This document shows, piece by piece, positions 1-8,427 of a stretch of 64,000 nucleotides of DNA. This DNA is from Caldilineaceae bacterium (GTDB lineage: Bacteria; Chloroflexota; Anaerolineae; Caldilineales; Caldilineaceae). The DNA is taken from NCBI GenBank assembly GCA_022821585.1, contig JAJEDI010000050.1, positions 1 to 64,000 of the forward strand, read 5' to 3'. The translations under genes were made by a program, and so were the position numbers. Each line of letters begins with the position of its first letter. Position 1 is the first letter of the stretch. The notes beneath the pieces are model-generated. The model saw nothing but the letters and a program-made list of their open reading frames with translations, was not told where the DNA came from and ran no database searches.

Positions 1-90
1 CCACCCCCGCCCCCCGGGTCTTTTTGGGGGGGGGGGGGGGCGGGGCGGGCCCCCCCCCACAAGGGAGGGCCGAATAGGCCCGACCGCCCA
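1..90. repeat. Contig-edge low-complexity tract fused to a structured intergenic repeat (copy 1)
   Basis: The first 58 bases are almost only C and G homopolymers, which looks like unreliable sequence at an assembly edge. From about base 58 the sequence matches the 3' part of the repeat at 43236-43296, including the small hairpin gggcc/ggccc (67-71 with 77-81) and the terminal cgccc (85-89). The 5' hairpin expected here is garbled. The likely reading is that assembly stopped inside a repeat. Confidence 0.7.
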
Positions 91-439
91 GAGCTGCAGG
101 GGTCAGGGGCTGGCGGCGAGGGCTTAGAGACTTCGATTCCCCTCCTTCAGAGTTGATCTCGGAATTGCCATGGTTTTGTCGCTGCCAGAGAGTTACGAGA
201 GCTCACCCCAGTATTTGACGGCACCCTGCGCCACTGGTCTGGGCGTGCGTTCCTGGTAGTCAAGGGGTGGTCATCGGGGTAGGGCAATCGCGGCAAGGGG
301 GGCGCTGGGCGGACGAGAGCAAGGGTTGGGTTATCGTGTGCGGCCAGATCAGGCGAAGACTGTTCAGTTATGGCATAATTGTGGCCACGAGAGCGATATC
401 CAAATATTCAATTGCGTCCATCTTCCAGAGGAGGCCGGC
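91..439. other. Intergenic, no gene recognised
   Basis: No convincing coding region, RNA gene or clear promoter was seen between the edge repeat and the start of the dioxygenase gene. Short open frames here lack ribosome binding sites and family resemblance. Confidence 0.5.
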
Positions 440-1171
440 ATGCGTTCAGAGACATACCGTCATTATTGGGAAAAGGGATGGGCAGTGGAGGAGGGGGTCT
501 TCAGCCGTGAGGAGACGGACCGGATTGCCGAGGTTGCCCTTGAGTTGAGCCAGCAGGAGCTGAGCAGCGAGGGTGACGGATATGTGGTCGACAAGTCGGA
601 AGGCGGAGAGATTGCACCGCGCAAGATCGACACGCCGTTTCTGAAGAGAAGCGAATTTCAGGCGTTTATTTTGGATGAGCGGCTGACAGCATTGCTGGCG
701 AATCTGCTGGGCGCTTCGCCCCTGTTGTCGGGCGACCAGATCTTCATGAAGCCGCCCCATTTCGGCTCTGCCAAACCGTACCACCAGGACAACTTCTACT
801 TCCAGTGCCATCCCGGCGACCATGTGGTCACGGCGTGGATTGCGCTTGACGACGTAGAAGAGGAGAATGGCTGTCTGCGCTACATTGACGGCTCTCACAA
901 AGGTCCGATCCTGCCGCATGAAGCGGTGCCGGGGGAACCGTACAACCTGGTGCCGCCGCCGGATCTGATCGACCTGCAGAAGGAGTCGCTGGCCCTCGTC
1001 AAGAAGGGGGGCGTGGTGTTTCACCACAGCCAGGCGCTGCATACATCGCATCGGAACGAGTCGGACCGGTGGCGGAGGGGGTATGCCACTCATTGGGTGA
1101 CTGCCTACGTGACCTGCACGAAAAACACGCTCGACAAGGCTTACTTCCGCCGCGATGACTATCCCGCATAA
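440..1171 (+). CDS. Phytanoyl-CoA dioxygenase (PhyH) family protein
   Basis: A predicted non-haem Fe(II)/2-oxoglutarate oxygenase of 243 aa, a usual length for bacterial PhyH proteins. The iron site is visible: H115-x-D117 in YHQDN and a distal His, best H201 in ALHTSH, followed by the 2-oxoglutarate-binding Arg region (R210-R213). The start at ATG 440 is chosen because gaggagg lies 5 nt upstream (428-434); a longer frame from 326 exists but lacks this signal and the family does not need it. The substrate cannot be read from sequence; PhyH relatives hydroxylate lipids, small metabolites or antibiotics. It precedes the ABC transporter block by 112 bp on the same strand but may be independent. 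Confidence 0.88.
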   Translation: MRSETYRHYWEKGWAVEEGVFSREETDRIAEVALELSQQELSSEGDGYVVDKSEGGEIAPRKIDTPFLKRSEFQAFILDERLTALLANLLGASPLLSGDQIFMKPPHFGSAKPYHQDNFYFQCHPGDHVVTAWIALDDVEEENGCLRYIDGSHKGPILPHEAVPGEPYNLVPPPDLIDLQKESLALVKKGGVVFHHSQALHTSHRNESDRWRRGYATHWVTAYVTCTKNTLDKAYFRRDDYPA

Positions 1172-1283
1172 CTTGGGGAGGCAAGGCAGCGACAAGCTGC
1201 ACAGTCGGAATCACGTCAAATGACCAGTCCTCTTACAACGGCATAATCGATTCGTTCAAATCCATCTAAAGGAGACGCCTTTT

Positions 1284-2456
1284 ATGAATCGCTCGACTGT
1301 TTCACTAATGGTGATTGCTTTACTGGCACTCATACTGAGCGCCTGTGTTGCGCCGGCACCCGCCGCACCTGCAGCCGAAGAAGAGCAGATGGCGGCTGAG
1401 GAGCAGCCGATGGCGGACGAGGCAGCCGACGCTGATAGCGAGGCTGAGTTCGAGCGCATACTGGCCTGTGTTGAAGAAAACTTCCCGGCCGAGAGCTACT
1501 TCACCAATGAACTTCTGCCAGCTGCAGATGCGACCTGGGAGCCGATGGAATGCGACAGCGTCGACAGCATCAAGGTCGGGATGCCGTGGGTGCTGAACGA
1601 TGAGGAGGCGCCCTGGTACAACGCGATCGAGCTGGGGTACTTCGCCGATGTGTGTCTGGAGGTCGAGTTGGTAGCCGGGGGCCCTGGCGTGGACCATCTG
1701 CAGACGCTTGCCGGCGGGGCCGTGGATATTGCGGTGGTGGCAGGCGGTAGTAGAGTACCTTCGATTGTTTCCAGCCCCACGCCGGCGGACGTCGTGGCTG
1801 TGGGTACATTCCTCAAGCACAGTCCCTATATCTGGTTGGGTCTCGATCCGGAAACGCCGCAGGACCAGCGCTCTGACAAAGTCTTGACTCCACAGGACTT
1901 CATAGGAAAGAAAGTAGGCCTGCAGGGGAATGACGACTACCTGTTCTCGTTCATGGCCAACAAGCATGGCATTCCGGCCGACCAGGTCGAGCTAATGCCA
2001 GCCGGATTTACACCGGACCCGGTGCTGGTTGGGGCGATGGACTACATCGGCGCGTGGATCGTCAACCAGCCGCGGCTGCTGGAGGAGAAAGGTTTCATGA
2101 ACTGGGTGGCTTTCCGGTTCAGCGATTGGGGTTGGGACGGATACGGTGACGTGACGGTCGTGCGGCGGGAGACTTTTGAGGAGAATCCCGACCTGGTGCG
2201 GCGGTTCCTGGCCGCCCAGACGGCGGGACTGAACTACCTGCTCGAGAATCCCGATGAATCTGCCGAGATCGCGGTTGTGTACGGGGTTGACGCGCAGCTT
2301 ACCAAGGAGCAGGCCTTGCGCCGATTCGAGTTGCAGGAAGCGCTTGTGCTCGGAAGCGACGATCTGCCCGTGTCCCACATGTCGGCTGGACGCTGGAATA
2401 CGCAGGTGGCCTCGATGATCCAGTACGACCAGCTTCAGCTGGAGGCCTGCGAATAG
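1284..2456 (+). CDS. NMT1/THI5-like ABC transporter substrate-binding lipoprotein (paralogue 1)
   Basis: Extracytoplasmic solute-binding lipoprotein, 390 aa. It has a signal peptide with lipobox LSAC (Cys21), an acidic Ala/Glu linker to about residue 52, an extra N-terminal segment with Cys62 and Cys90, then an NMT1/THI5-type domain starting near KVGMPWVLN (97). RBS aaagga lies at 1268-1273 before ATG 1284. Four Cys (62, 90, 124, 389) are conserved with the downstream paralogue, suggesting disulfides outside the membrane. The family binds thiamine-precursor pyrimidines, riboflavin, alkylsulfonates and similar ligands, so the ligand is uncertain. The ATPase and permease follow downstream, with two nucleoside-phosphorylase-like genes after them. 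Confidence 0.87.
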   Translation: MNRSTVSLMVIALLALILSACVAPAPAAPAAEEEQMAAEEQPMADEAADADSEAEFERILACVEENFPAESYFTNELLPAADATWEPMECDSVDSIKVGMPWVLNDEEAPWYNAIELGYFADVCLEVELVAGGPGVDHLQTLAGGAVDIAVVAGGSRVPSIVSSPTPADVVAVGTFLKHSPYIWLGLDPETPQDQRSDKVLTPQDFIGKKVGLQGNDDYLFSFMANKHGIPADQVELMPAGFTPDPVLVGAMDYIGAWIVNQPRLLEEKGFMNWVAFRFSDWGWDGYGDVTVVRRETFEENPDLVRRFLAAQTAGLNYLLENPDESAEIAVVYGVDAQLTKEQALRRFELQEALVLGSDDLPVSHMSAGRWNTQVASMIQYDQLQLEACE

Positions 2457-2724
2457 TCGGTGCGAAGTGCTACAACGCTGCTCCAACGGGTGCTTTCCGC
2501 AGGCCCCGGAGTAGCGCTTGCCAGCCGATAGATTTCGCATATGAGGGTTAACGTTCGTAAGTAAAGCTGAGGGCAAGGGCCGTGCTCTTGTCCTTGGCCT
2601 TTCTCGATTTCTCAGGTACTTCTCTGAGGGACGCTTTCCAAGCGGACCGCCGCTTCAATCCACTATCCAGCTAAATTCATTTCCAGGTCCTCCGACAGAA
2701 AAGCTGTTCAAGAGGAAACAAATA

Positions 2725-3873
2725 ATGCGCAAAGCTTCTCTCTCTTTCTTATTGTATATGCTGCTTTTGCTTATTCTGAGCGCCTGCACTATTCCGGTCG
2801 TCATCCCCGAAATCGAGGGAGGAGCCGGCGCGGTCGCGGGGGATCCAGCCGACGGTGACGCCGAGTTCCAGCGGCTGCTGGCCTGTGTCGAGGAAAGCTT
2901 TCCGGCTGAAAATTACATTACGAATGAATTCCTGCCCGACCTCAATGCCGCCTGGGAAACGATGGACTGCGAAAGCATGGACCGGGTGAAGGTTGGGATG
3001 TCCTGGATACTAAACGACGGCGGCGCGCCCTGGTACAACGCGGTGGAACTGGGGTTTTTCAACGATGTTTGTCTGGAGGCCGAGCTGCTGCGCGGCGGGT
3101 CGGGTATCGGCCACGTGCAGACTTTGATTGACGGCGACGTTGACTTCGCGGTCAGTGCCGGCGGCAGCCTGATTCCCGGCCTGCTCACGGGTCACGAAGG
3201 GGCAGATATCGTTGCCGTCGGCGCCATAATCAAACACAGCCCATACATCTGGCTGGGGCTGGACCACGATACGCCCCGGGACCAGCGGTCCGATAAGAAA
3301 CTGACGCCGCAGGACTTTATTGGCAAGAGGGTCGGAGTACACGAGGGTGAAGGCTACTTCTTCGACCTCATTTCGGGAAGGCACGGCATCTCCCCGGACC
3401 AGGTTGAGCTCGTCGTGACCGGCTATACGCCGGAGCCATTGATTGAGGGCAAGATGGACTACACGGGAGCCTGGCTGATCAATGAGCCCCGGCTATTGGA
3501 AGCGCAAGGCTATATGAACTGGGTGGCGTTCCGGTTCAGCGAATGGGGCTGGGACGATTATTCGGAAGTTCTGGTCGTGCGGCGGACGATGCTGAAAGAA
3601 GACCCCGACCTGGTGCGGCGCTATCTGGCGGCAGTCTTTCAGGGGCTCAGGCATGTGATTGAGGACCCCGAAAACTCCGCCGAGATCGCGGTCAGGTACG
3701 GTGTAGATGCGGAGTTGACCAAGGAACAAGCTCTGCGAAGATACGAGCTACAGGAGGCTCTTGTAGCCGGGGATGACGAAGTGCCTCTGGGCCACATGTC
3801 GGCCGAGCGGTGGAACAGGCAGGTGGCGTCGTTGATCCAGTATGACCAGATGGAACTACCTATGTGCGAGTAG
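2725..3873 (+). CDS. NMT1/THI5-like ABC transporter substrate-binding lipoprotein (paralogue 2)
   Basis: Tandem duplicate of the preceding lipoprotein, 382 aa, alignable along the whole mature domain. Signal peptide with lipobox LSAC (Cys21), a shorter Gly/Ala/Asp linker, and the same four Cys at 54, 82, 116 and 381 with identical spacing (28, 34, 265 residues), so there are no net length changes after the first Cys. RBS agagga at 2711-2716. Ligand-facing segments differ modestly (for example HEGEGYFFD against QGNDDYLFS), which may mean different but related ligands. Only 24 bp separate it from the ATPase gene, so it is probably the SBP translated with the transporter. Confidence 0.87.
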   Translation: MRKASLSFLLYMLLLLILSACTIPVVIPEIEGGAGAVAGDPADGDAEFQRLLACVEESFPAENYITNEFLPDLNAAWETMDCESMDRVKVGMSWILNDGGAPWYNAVELGFFNDVCLEAELLRGGSGIGHVQTLIDGDVDFAVSAGGSLIPGLLTGHEGADIVAVGAIIKHSPYIWLGLDHDTPRDQRSDKKLTPQDFIGKRVGVHEGEGYFFDLISGRHGISPDQVELVVTGYTPEPLIEGKMDYTGAWLINEPRLLEAQGYMNWVAFRFSEWGWDDYSEVLVVRRTMLKEDPDLVRRYLAAVFQGLRHVIEDPENSAEIAVRYGVDAELTKEQALRRYELQEALVAGDDEVPLGHMSAERWNRQVASLIQYDQMELPMCE

Positions 3874-3897
3874 GCGCGCAAGAGGAAGAGAACTGCA

Positions 3898-4650
3898 TTG
3901 ACAATCGAGTTTTCGCAAGTCAACAAGAGGTTTGGCGATATAGTGGCGTTACAGGAGGTCAGCCTTACCGTTGAGGACGGCGAGTTTGTCACGTTGATCG
4001 GCCCGTCGGGCTGCGGCAAGACGACGATGCTGCGCATTGCAGCCGGGCTGGAGGAACCGACCGGCGGCTCGGTCCTGGTCAACGGGGACACACCCAGGAA
4101 CGCGTGCCGCGAACACCAGATCGGGGTTGCGTTTCAGCGCCCGGCCTTGCTGGCATCGCGTTCGGCGTTGAGCAATGTCAGCATGACATTGGAAATTACT
4201 GGCCTGGACGGCGCATTGTCACCGGATGAACTGCTGACCGACTTTGGCCTGGGGGAGTTTCACCACCACTATCCACACCAGCTTTCGGGTGGGATGCAGC
4301 AGCGGGTCAATATTGCCGCCGCGCTTGTCCACAATCCGGCTATTCTGCTGCTGGATGAACCGTTCGGTGCGCTGGACGAGTTGACGCGGGAGGCGATGGG
4401 GGAATGGCTGGGCGGCGTCCTGAGCAAGTCAGCCAAGACGGTCATTTTCGTTACGCACAGTGTTGAAGAGGCAACCATTCTGTCCGACAGAGTGGTTGTG
4501 TTGTCAGCCCGCCCCGGGCGGATTGCGGAAGTTATCGAGGTCGGGCTGCCGCGGCCGCGTTCTAGGGCTTCCCGAACCGACGAAGACTACCTGCGCGAGG
4601 TGGCGCGAGTGCGCACTTCGCTCTACCAAGCCGTCGAATTGAGCAACTGA
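3898..4650 (+). CDS. ABC transporter ATP-binding protein (SsuB/TauB/ThiZ type)
   Basis: Cytoplasmic ATPase subunit of the NMT1-type importer, 250 aa. All nucleotide-binding motifs are intact: Walker A GPSGCGKT (35-42), Q-loop Q80, signature LSGGMQ (129-134), Walker B ILLLDEP (149-155), D-loop ALD (158-160) and H-loop His187. The start is TTG at 3898 preceded by agaggaag (3881-3888); no ATG fits the conserved N-terminus. It lies 24 bp after the second SBP and 97 bp before the permease. Similarity to sulfonate, taurine, nitrate and pyrimidine importers does not settle the substrate. Confidence 0.93.
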   Translation: MTIEFSQVNKRFGDIVALQEVSLTVEDGEFVTLIGPSGCGKTTMLRIAAGLEEPTGGSVLVNGDTPRNACREHQIGVAFQRPALLASRSALSNVSMTLEITGLDGALSPDELLTDFGLGEFHHHYPHQLSGGMQQRVNIAAALVHNPAILLLDEPFGALDELTREAMGEWLGGVLSKSAKTVIFVTHSVEEATILSDRVVVLSARPGRIAEVIEVGLPRPRSRASRTDEDYLREVARVRTSLYQAVELSN

Positions 4651-4747
4651 AACACAGGTCGGGAACCCTAGGTGCGCACTCCAAGAAGATGCAATATTGG
4701 CAAGAGCAATCGTTTCTGTTGGCTTCACTAACGACCGGGTAAATCTC

Positions 4748-5497
4748 ATGAACGATCGTCTTGCCTATCTCATAATGATAGTCTCGGTACCTATCCTGTG
4801 GGTCCTGGCAATACAGATCACGGGCTTTCCGTCCTTCCTGCTTCCGCCGCCGGACATGGTGGGTGACGTGTTGTGGACCGAGCGGGAGCTACTGGCTTCT
4901 CACACATGGACTACGATCGTAGAGGCGTTGACCGGATACGCGGTTGCCAATGCGATAGCGATTGCCTTGTCGATTTCGTTCCTTTACTTACCGTGGATGG
5001 AGTCACTAGCCTTGCCGTGGACGGTGGTCATCAAGAACGTCCCGTTTGTGACGATCGCCAGTATTCTGATCATCATTCTCGGTGACACGCCGCTGCCCAA
5101 AATCATAATTGTGGTCCTGATCACGTTTTTCCCAATTTTGGCTAATGTGACAAAGGGGTTGAAATCGGCCGACCCGGTGCTGCTTGACAGGATGCAGACT
5201 CTGGACTCCAGTCAGTGGGAGATTTTTACGAAGGTACGCTGGCCGAGTGCACTCCCGTACTATATTGCTGCTCATGAGATCGCATTCACCGGAAGCATAA
5301 TCGGTGCGGTCGTTGCAGAGTGGCTGTTTGCCCGTAAGGGTCTCGGCTATCTGATCGTACAATCGATGTCGCAGTATCGAGCAGACAGAGTTTGGGCTGT
5401 TACGATCGTGGCCAGCGCGCTTGCGGTGGGGGCCTATCTTCTGGTTAAGGCAATTGAGAAGTATCTGTTCCGCTGGCAGGTCCAAGACCTTTCGTGA
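4748..5497 (+). CDS. ABC transporter permease (BPD_transp_1, SsuC/ThiX type)
   Basis: Inner-membrane channel subunit of the importer. From ATG 4748 it is 249 aa with about six hydrophobic segments, and the EAA-type coupling loop (SSQWEIFTKVRWPSALPYYI) sits between the later helices. An in-frame TTG at 4697 would add 17 residues; neither start has a strong RBS, and ATG is preferred because the added residues are not membrane-like and the shorter form matches the usual length. It forms an importer with the ATPase and one or both lipoproteins upstream. Confidence 0.88.
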   Translation: MNDRLAYLIMIVSVPILWVLAIQITGFPSFLLPPPDMVGDVLWTERELLASHTWTTIVEALTGYAVANAIAIALSISFLYLPWMESLALPWTVVIKNVPFVTIASILIIILGDTPLPKIIIVVLITFFPILANVTKGLKSADPVLLDRMQTLDSSQWEIFTKVRWPSALPYYIAAHEIAFTGSIIGAVVAEWLFARKGLGYLIVQSMSQYRADRVWAVTIVASALAVGAYLLVKAIEKYLFRWQVQDLS

Positions 5498-5541
5498 TGC
5501 GGATCCTGTCTAGCTGACAAACTTAGATTATTCTGGCACTT

Positions 5542-6528
5542 ATGCAAATCAGAGTCGATACCTCCGTAGAGTACGATGGGCCCAAGGCTGAGTTCGCCTC
5601 TTTCACCGGCAGCCCGCTTTGGGGGTATGGTGTGGACGGCGTAATCGAGCGGGCGGAAGCTCAGGGCTGGCAGGCGGCGAGACGAGAGCGTTTGAAAACG
5701 CCTTACGGGCTTTCGCCGCTGGTGGTCCACTTTGTTACTTCGTCCGGACGCGATGTGCTCTGGATCCCGTCATACGGAGAGGTGGTGGGGGAGGACTCGC
5801 TCTATCACTTGAATTATGAAAAGAGTTTCTGGGTGTTGTGGCAGGCGGGAGTCAAGGTGATGCTGGTGGGAGGTACTTCGGGCATTGCCGACTGGCGCCA
5901 GGGTGAGGAGGCGATCCGTCCGGGCGACGTCGTGCTGCCGTGGAGTTTTTGGACGCGTCCGGTCCACCGCGGGTTGCCGGGTACTCCGTTCGAGAGCATG
6001 TGGTCGAAGTCGCATTTCCTGCTGGGGCAGCCGTTTTGCCCGACTTTGCAGGGGATCATGGAATCGAAGCTGGCGCCGTTTGTGGAAAGCGGCCAGATCC
6101 GGGGTGTGCGCCCGCCTGCGGACACGCGTGTGGCGCTGGTGGTGCCGGAGTCGATCACGTTTGAGACCGATTTCGACATTCTTCACTGGCTGGCGGTGTC
6201 GAAGAACGCATCGGACCTGCAACCTGAGCGGCCAACGGTGGCCACATTGCATGGAGACTGTATGAATCCGTTGCTGGCCAGGTACCTGGGCATCCATGTG
6301 CTTTACTACCACATGGTCAGCAACTACGCGCAGGGGTTAGAGCCTGAACACAACATCCGGGGAACGATTCACCACCTGTATACGAAGGTATTTCCTGAAA
6401 TATCATTGGAGTTGGAATTGGCGTTGCTGTCGACGCTTCAGATTCCGGATGGGGACGGCTGTGTTTGCACCTCCAGTTTGACTGAAGCGCCACCAGTTTT
6501 CAGTCAGTCACTAACTCAGCCCGATTGA
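5542..6528 (+). CDS. Divergent MTAP/PNP-family nucleoside phosphorylase-like protein
   Basis: 328 aa relative of 5'-methylthioadenosine / purine nucleoside phosphorylases. Family landmarks include YHLNYEKSFWVLWQAGV (88-104), the GGTSG...AIRPGDVVLPWSF stretch (110-136) and a base-site loop MVSNYAQG with Asn261. The N-terminal phosphate loop, normally GGSG, reads FTGSPLWG (21-28), so the second Gly of the loop is Pro. Asn at the base site resembles 6-oxopurine-specific PNPs, whereas adenine-type MTAPs have Asp. It lies 44 bp after the permease and 68 bp before a second homologue, so import and cleavage of a nucleoside-like compound is a reasonable inference. It may instead be catalytically altered. 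Confidence 0.7.
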   Translation: MQIRVDTSVEYDGPKAEFASFTGSPLWGYGVDGVIERAEAQGWQAARRERLKTPYGLSPLVVHFVTSSGRDVLWIPSYGEVVGEDSLYHLNYEKSFWVLWQAGVKVMLVGGTSGIADWRQGEEAIRPGDVVLPWSFWTRPVHRGLPGTPFESMWSKSHFLLGQPFCPTLQGIMESKLAPFVESGQIRGVRPPADTRVALVVPESITFETDFDILHWLAVSKNASDLQPERPTVATLHGDCMNPLLARYLGIHVLYYHMVSNYAQGLEPEHNIRGTIHHLYTKVFPEISLELELALLSTLQIPDGDGCVCTSSLTEAPPVFSQSLTQPD

Positions 6529-6596
6529 ACGGCAGACACCGAACAGGAATCTCCAGCTACGGGCCTTCATCCTCACAAGTAACTTAAGGACGACAA

Positions 6597-7496
6597 ATGA
6601 CCAATATACCATCGGCCAGCTATGCCCTTATCGGCGGCTCCGGCACATGGGGCGCGCGTTTTCCAGAAGACCTGGAGATGCCCAACGTTGAACTTACCGA
6701 CTACTTTGAGAGTTTCGAGACTCCTTTTGGTCCTTCGGCACCATTCAAGCTGCTACGCATTGCCGGGCAGCCGGTGTGGCGAACGGCCATGCACGGGATG
6801 TGGGACCATGGGGGCGGACCCGGGTCACGGCCGCGGACTCCTTGGCTGGCGGCGAAGCAGGTGGGTTGGATCCTGGAGCAGGCGGGAGTCCAGTGGGCGA
6901 TGGTCGAGGCATCGGTGGGGGGCATACAGAGGCCGGACAGGCCGGGTGCGCCGCTGCCGCCGTGGAGCATCACGATTAACACGGATTACATGATGTTTTT
7001 CAGGCCGGATGACGACCAGCCCTTCTTTGGCGGTCGCAAGCGGTCGGCCCGGTTCAAGGACCCGTTCTGTCCTATCATGAGCGAACTCCTCTACCAGGCG
7101 GCGAAGAAGGAGCCGAAGTTTGCCGGCGTGTACAAGGACGCCATCTATGTTTGCACGGCTTGGGGTCGCTTTGAGACGGTGAAGGAGATCCAGGTCTACG
7201 CTGAGATGGGGGCGCATGTGGTGGGTCATACGCTGGCGCATGAATTGCCGGTTTTTCGCAAGGCGGGCGTCCGTCTTGCTTCGGTGGGTATCATCTCCAA
7301 TCATGCTGAGGGTAGAGACGAATGGGTTGGCGACAATCCTGATGCAATGGCCGATTTCTACTTCAGCTGTCCTCACTATTTGGGGCCGGTTATGGCAAAT
7401 GCCATGGAGGCGCTGATAGAGAGCGGCGTGACGGCGCCCGAGGATCCGGACATTTACCTCTACGGTCTGGGACAGTTCCCTGTTGAGGGGGCTTAG
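6597..7496 (+). CDS. MTAP/PNP-family phosphorylase-like protein (second homologue)
   Basis: 299 aa, close to the usual MTAP size. The N-terminal phosphate loop ALIGGSGTWG (10-19) is canonical. The segment CTAWGRFETVKEIQVYAEMGAHVVGHT (186-212) matches the conserved MTAP region, except that the usual VGMT is VGHT. The base-site loop is SNHAEG with Asn235 in place of the adenine-selecting Asp. The preceding gene is a distant paralogue, so they may be two isozymes or two subunits. Start ATG 6597 with a weak purine-rich RBS (aagga). Expected reaction: phosphorolysis of a nucleoside or methylthio-nucleoside; the base is unproven. Confidence 0.78.
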   Translation: MTNIPSASYALIGGSGTWGARFPEDLEMPNVELTDYFESFETPFGPSAPFKLLRIAGQPVWRTAMHGMWDHGGGPGSRPRTPWLAAKQVGWILEQAGVQWAMVEASVGGIQRPDRPGAPLPPWSITINTDYMMFFRPDDDQPFFGGRKRSARFKDPFCPIMSELLYQAAKKEPKFAGVYKDAIYVCTAWGRFETVKEIQVYAEMGAHVVGHTLAHELPVFRKAGVRLASVGIISNHAEGRDEWVGDNPDAMADFYFSCPHYLGPVMANAMEALIESGVTAPEDPDIYLYGLGQFPVEGA

Positions 7497-7551
7497 GCTA
7501 GCAACCGCTGAAAGCCAAACAGGTATGTAAATTGACGGTCTACTCTGAGAC

Positions 7552-8235
7552 TTACGGCTCTCCCGTCGCGACATTGGGGGAGCCGACGGTCCAGAGTGCA
7601 CGCGACTCGTCGACTTGGCTGCAGTTCTCCAAGGTGAGCGTGCGCCGCAGGTGACTGGGGCCGCGGGTGGGTTCGCCAGGCTCTGGGCCTACGGTCAGAC
7701 ACAGTTCACCGTCTGCGGTTATCTGTTCGAGCCGGATCTGACCGTTTTCGTGGTACCGGAACTGTTGCAGGTTGGCGTCGGAACAGCCTGCCAGTTGCAG
7801 CGTTGATCCTGATTCTTCCCCACTTGCTTCCACACAAAGATCATACGCGGGCATGGAAATGTGTCCCGCGGATGGAAAATTGAAGTTAAACATCTCATCG
7901 TCGGCGCGGGGTTTGCAGGTGTGCGCGGTGAGGGCTCCCTGCAGGTTGAGGGAACGGCCGAAGCCGGGTACGTCTACGCAGTAGTATTCCGGCTCGTCTA
8001 GGGGGTCGAGCAGTTGGATCAGGCCGGGTGAAGCAGGTACGCTCACTTCGGAAGATTCTGATTCAGCTTCGATTGGAGTGGGGCTTTCGTCGGCTACTGC
8101 TGGGGGCGCCGGTGTTTCCAGCGGCGGAATCGCGACCTGGCAGGCGACAAGGAATAGGGTGGCCAGGCACAGGAGGAGTCCATGGCAAGCTTGGCTGGGG
8201 GACAGGATGCGTCGGGGCTTTCGGTTTTCCGACAT
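7552..8235 (-). CDS. Lipoprotein with ricin-type (beta-trefoil) lectin-like domain
   Basis: 227 aa from ATG at 8235, chosen because aaggaga lies just upstream on this strand; a longer frame from 8283 lacks an RBS. Signal peptide with lipobox LVAC (Cys32), a Pro/Glu/Ser linker, then a Cys-rich C-terminal half in which segments such as LCVEASG, STLQLAGCSDANLQQFRY and ELCLTVGP repeat in the manner of ricin B / carbohydrate-binding beta-trefoils. It is probably a surface-exposed sugar-binding lipoprotein. It is divergent from a sulfatase gene, with a hairpin repeat in between. No catalytic domain is present. The lectin assignment is moderate. Confidence 0.65.
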   Translation of the reverse strand: MSENRKPRRILSPSQACHGLLLCLATLFLVACQVAIPPLETPAPPAVADESPTPIEAESESSEVSVPASPGLIQLLDPLDEPEYYCVDVPGFGRSLNLQGALTAHTCKPRADDEMFNFNFPSAGHISMPAYDLCVEASGEESGSTLQLAGCSDANLQQFRYHENGQIRLEQITADGELCLTVGPEPGEPTRGPSHLRRTLTLENCSQVDESRALWTVGSPNVATGEP

Positions 8236-8377
8236 TCGAAAGTTCTCCTTCGGGAGAGGCAGGTTGGCCTGACCGCATACCAAGAAGGCTGCTGCGCGCC
8301 GGTGGGATTATACACCGGTCAGGCCGCGTACGTCACTTAAGGCGCTGCCTGTTCTGTGCTGGACTGGGGAAAACGCG

Positions 8378-8405
8378 AGGGCACCCACAAGGGGTGCCCC
8401 TACGG
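8378..8405. repeat. 28-bp hairpin repeat, copy 1
   Basis: A perfect 8-bp inverted repeat gggcaccc/gggtgccc (8379-8386 with 8392-8399) with loop acaag, followed by ctacgg. The same 28 bases occur at 40207-40234. This copy lies between divergent genes, so it is not acting as a terminator of either. Confidence 0.8.
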
Positions 8406-8427
8406 GGGGATTGCGGATTGAAGAGGC

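Noticed and set aside
120-170. tRNA-like T-arm sequence near the window start
   Set aside because: Only a partial match to the T-loop consensus; no acceptor stem or anticodon arm could be paired around it.
1172-1283. Riboswitch (thiamine or FMN type) before the NMT1 importer
   Set aside because: The leader is only about 110 nt and none of the conserved THI-box or RFN-box blocks could be found; the 2457-2724 gap was also checked.
2560-2620. Rho-independent terminator between the two SBP genes
   Set aside because: A hairpin aagggcc/ggccttt can be drawn with a wobble, but no T-run follows and spacing is loose.
5542-6528. Idea that this gene is LarA (lactate racemase) for the lar cassette
   Set aside because: Motifs match MTAP/PNP phosphorylases, not the LarA Lys/His nickel site; too short for LarA.
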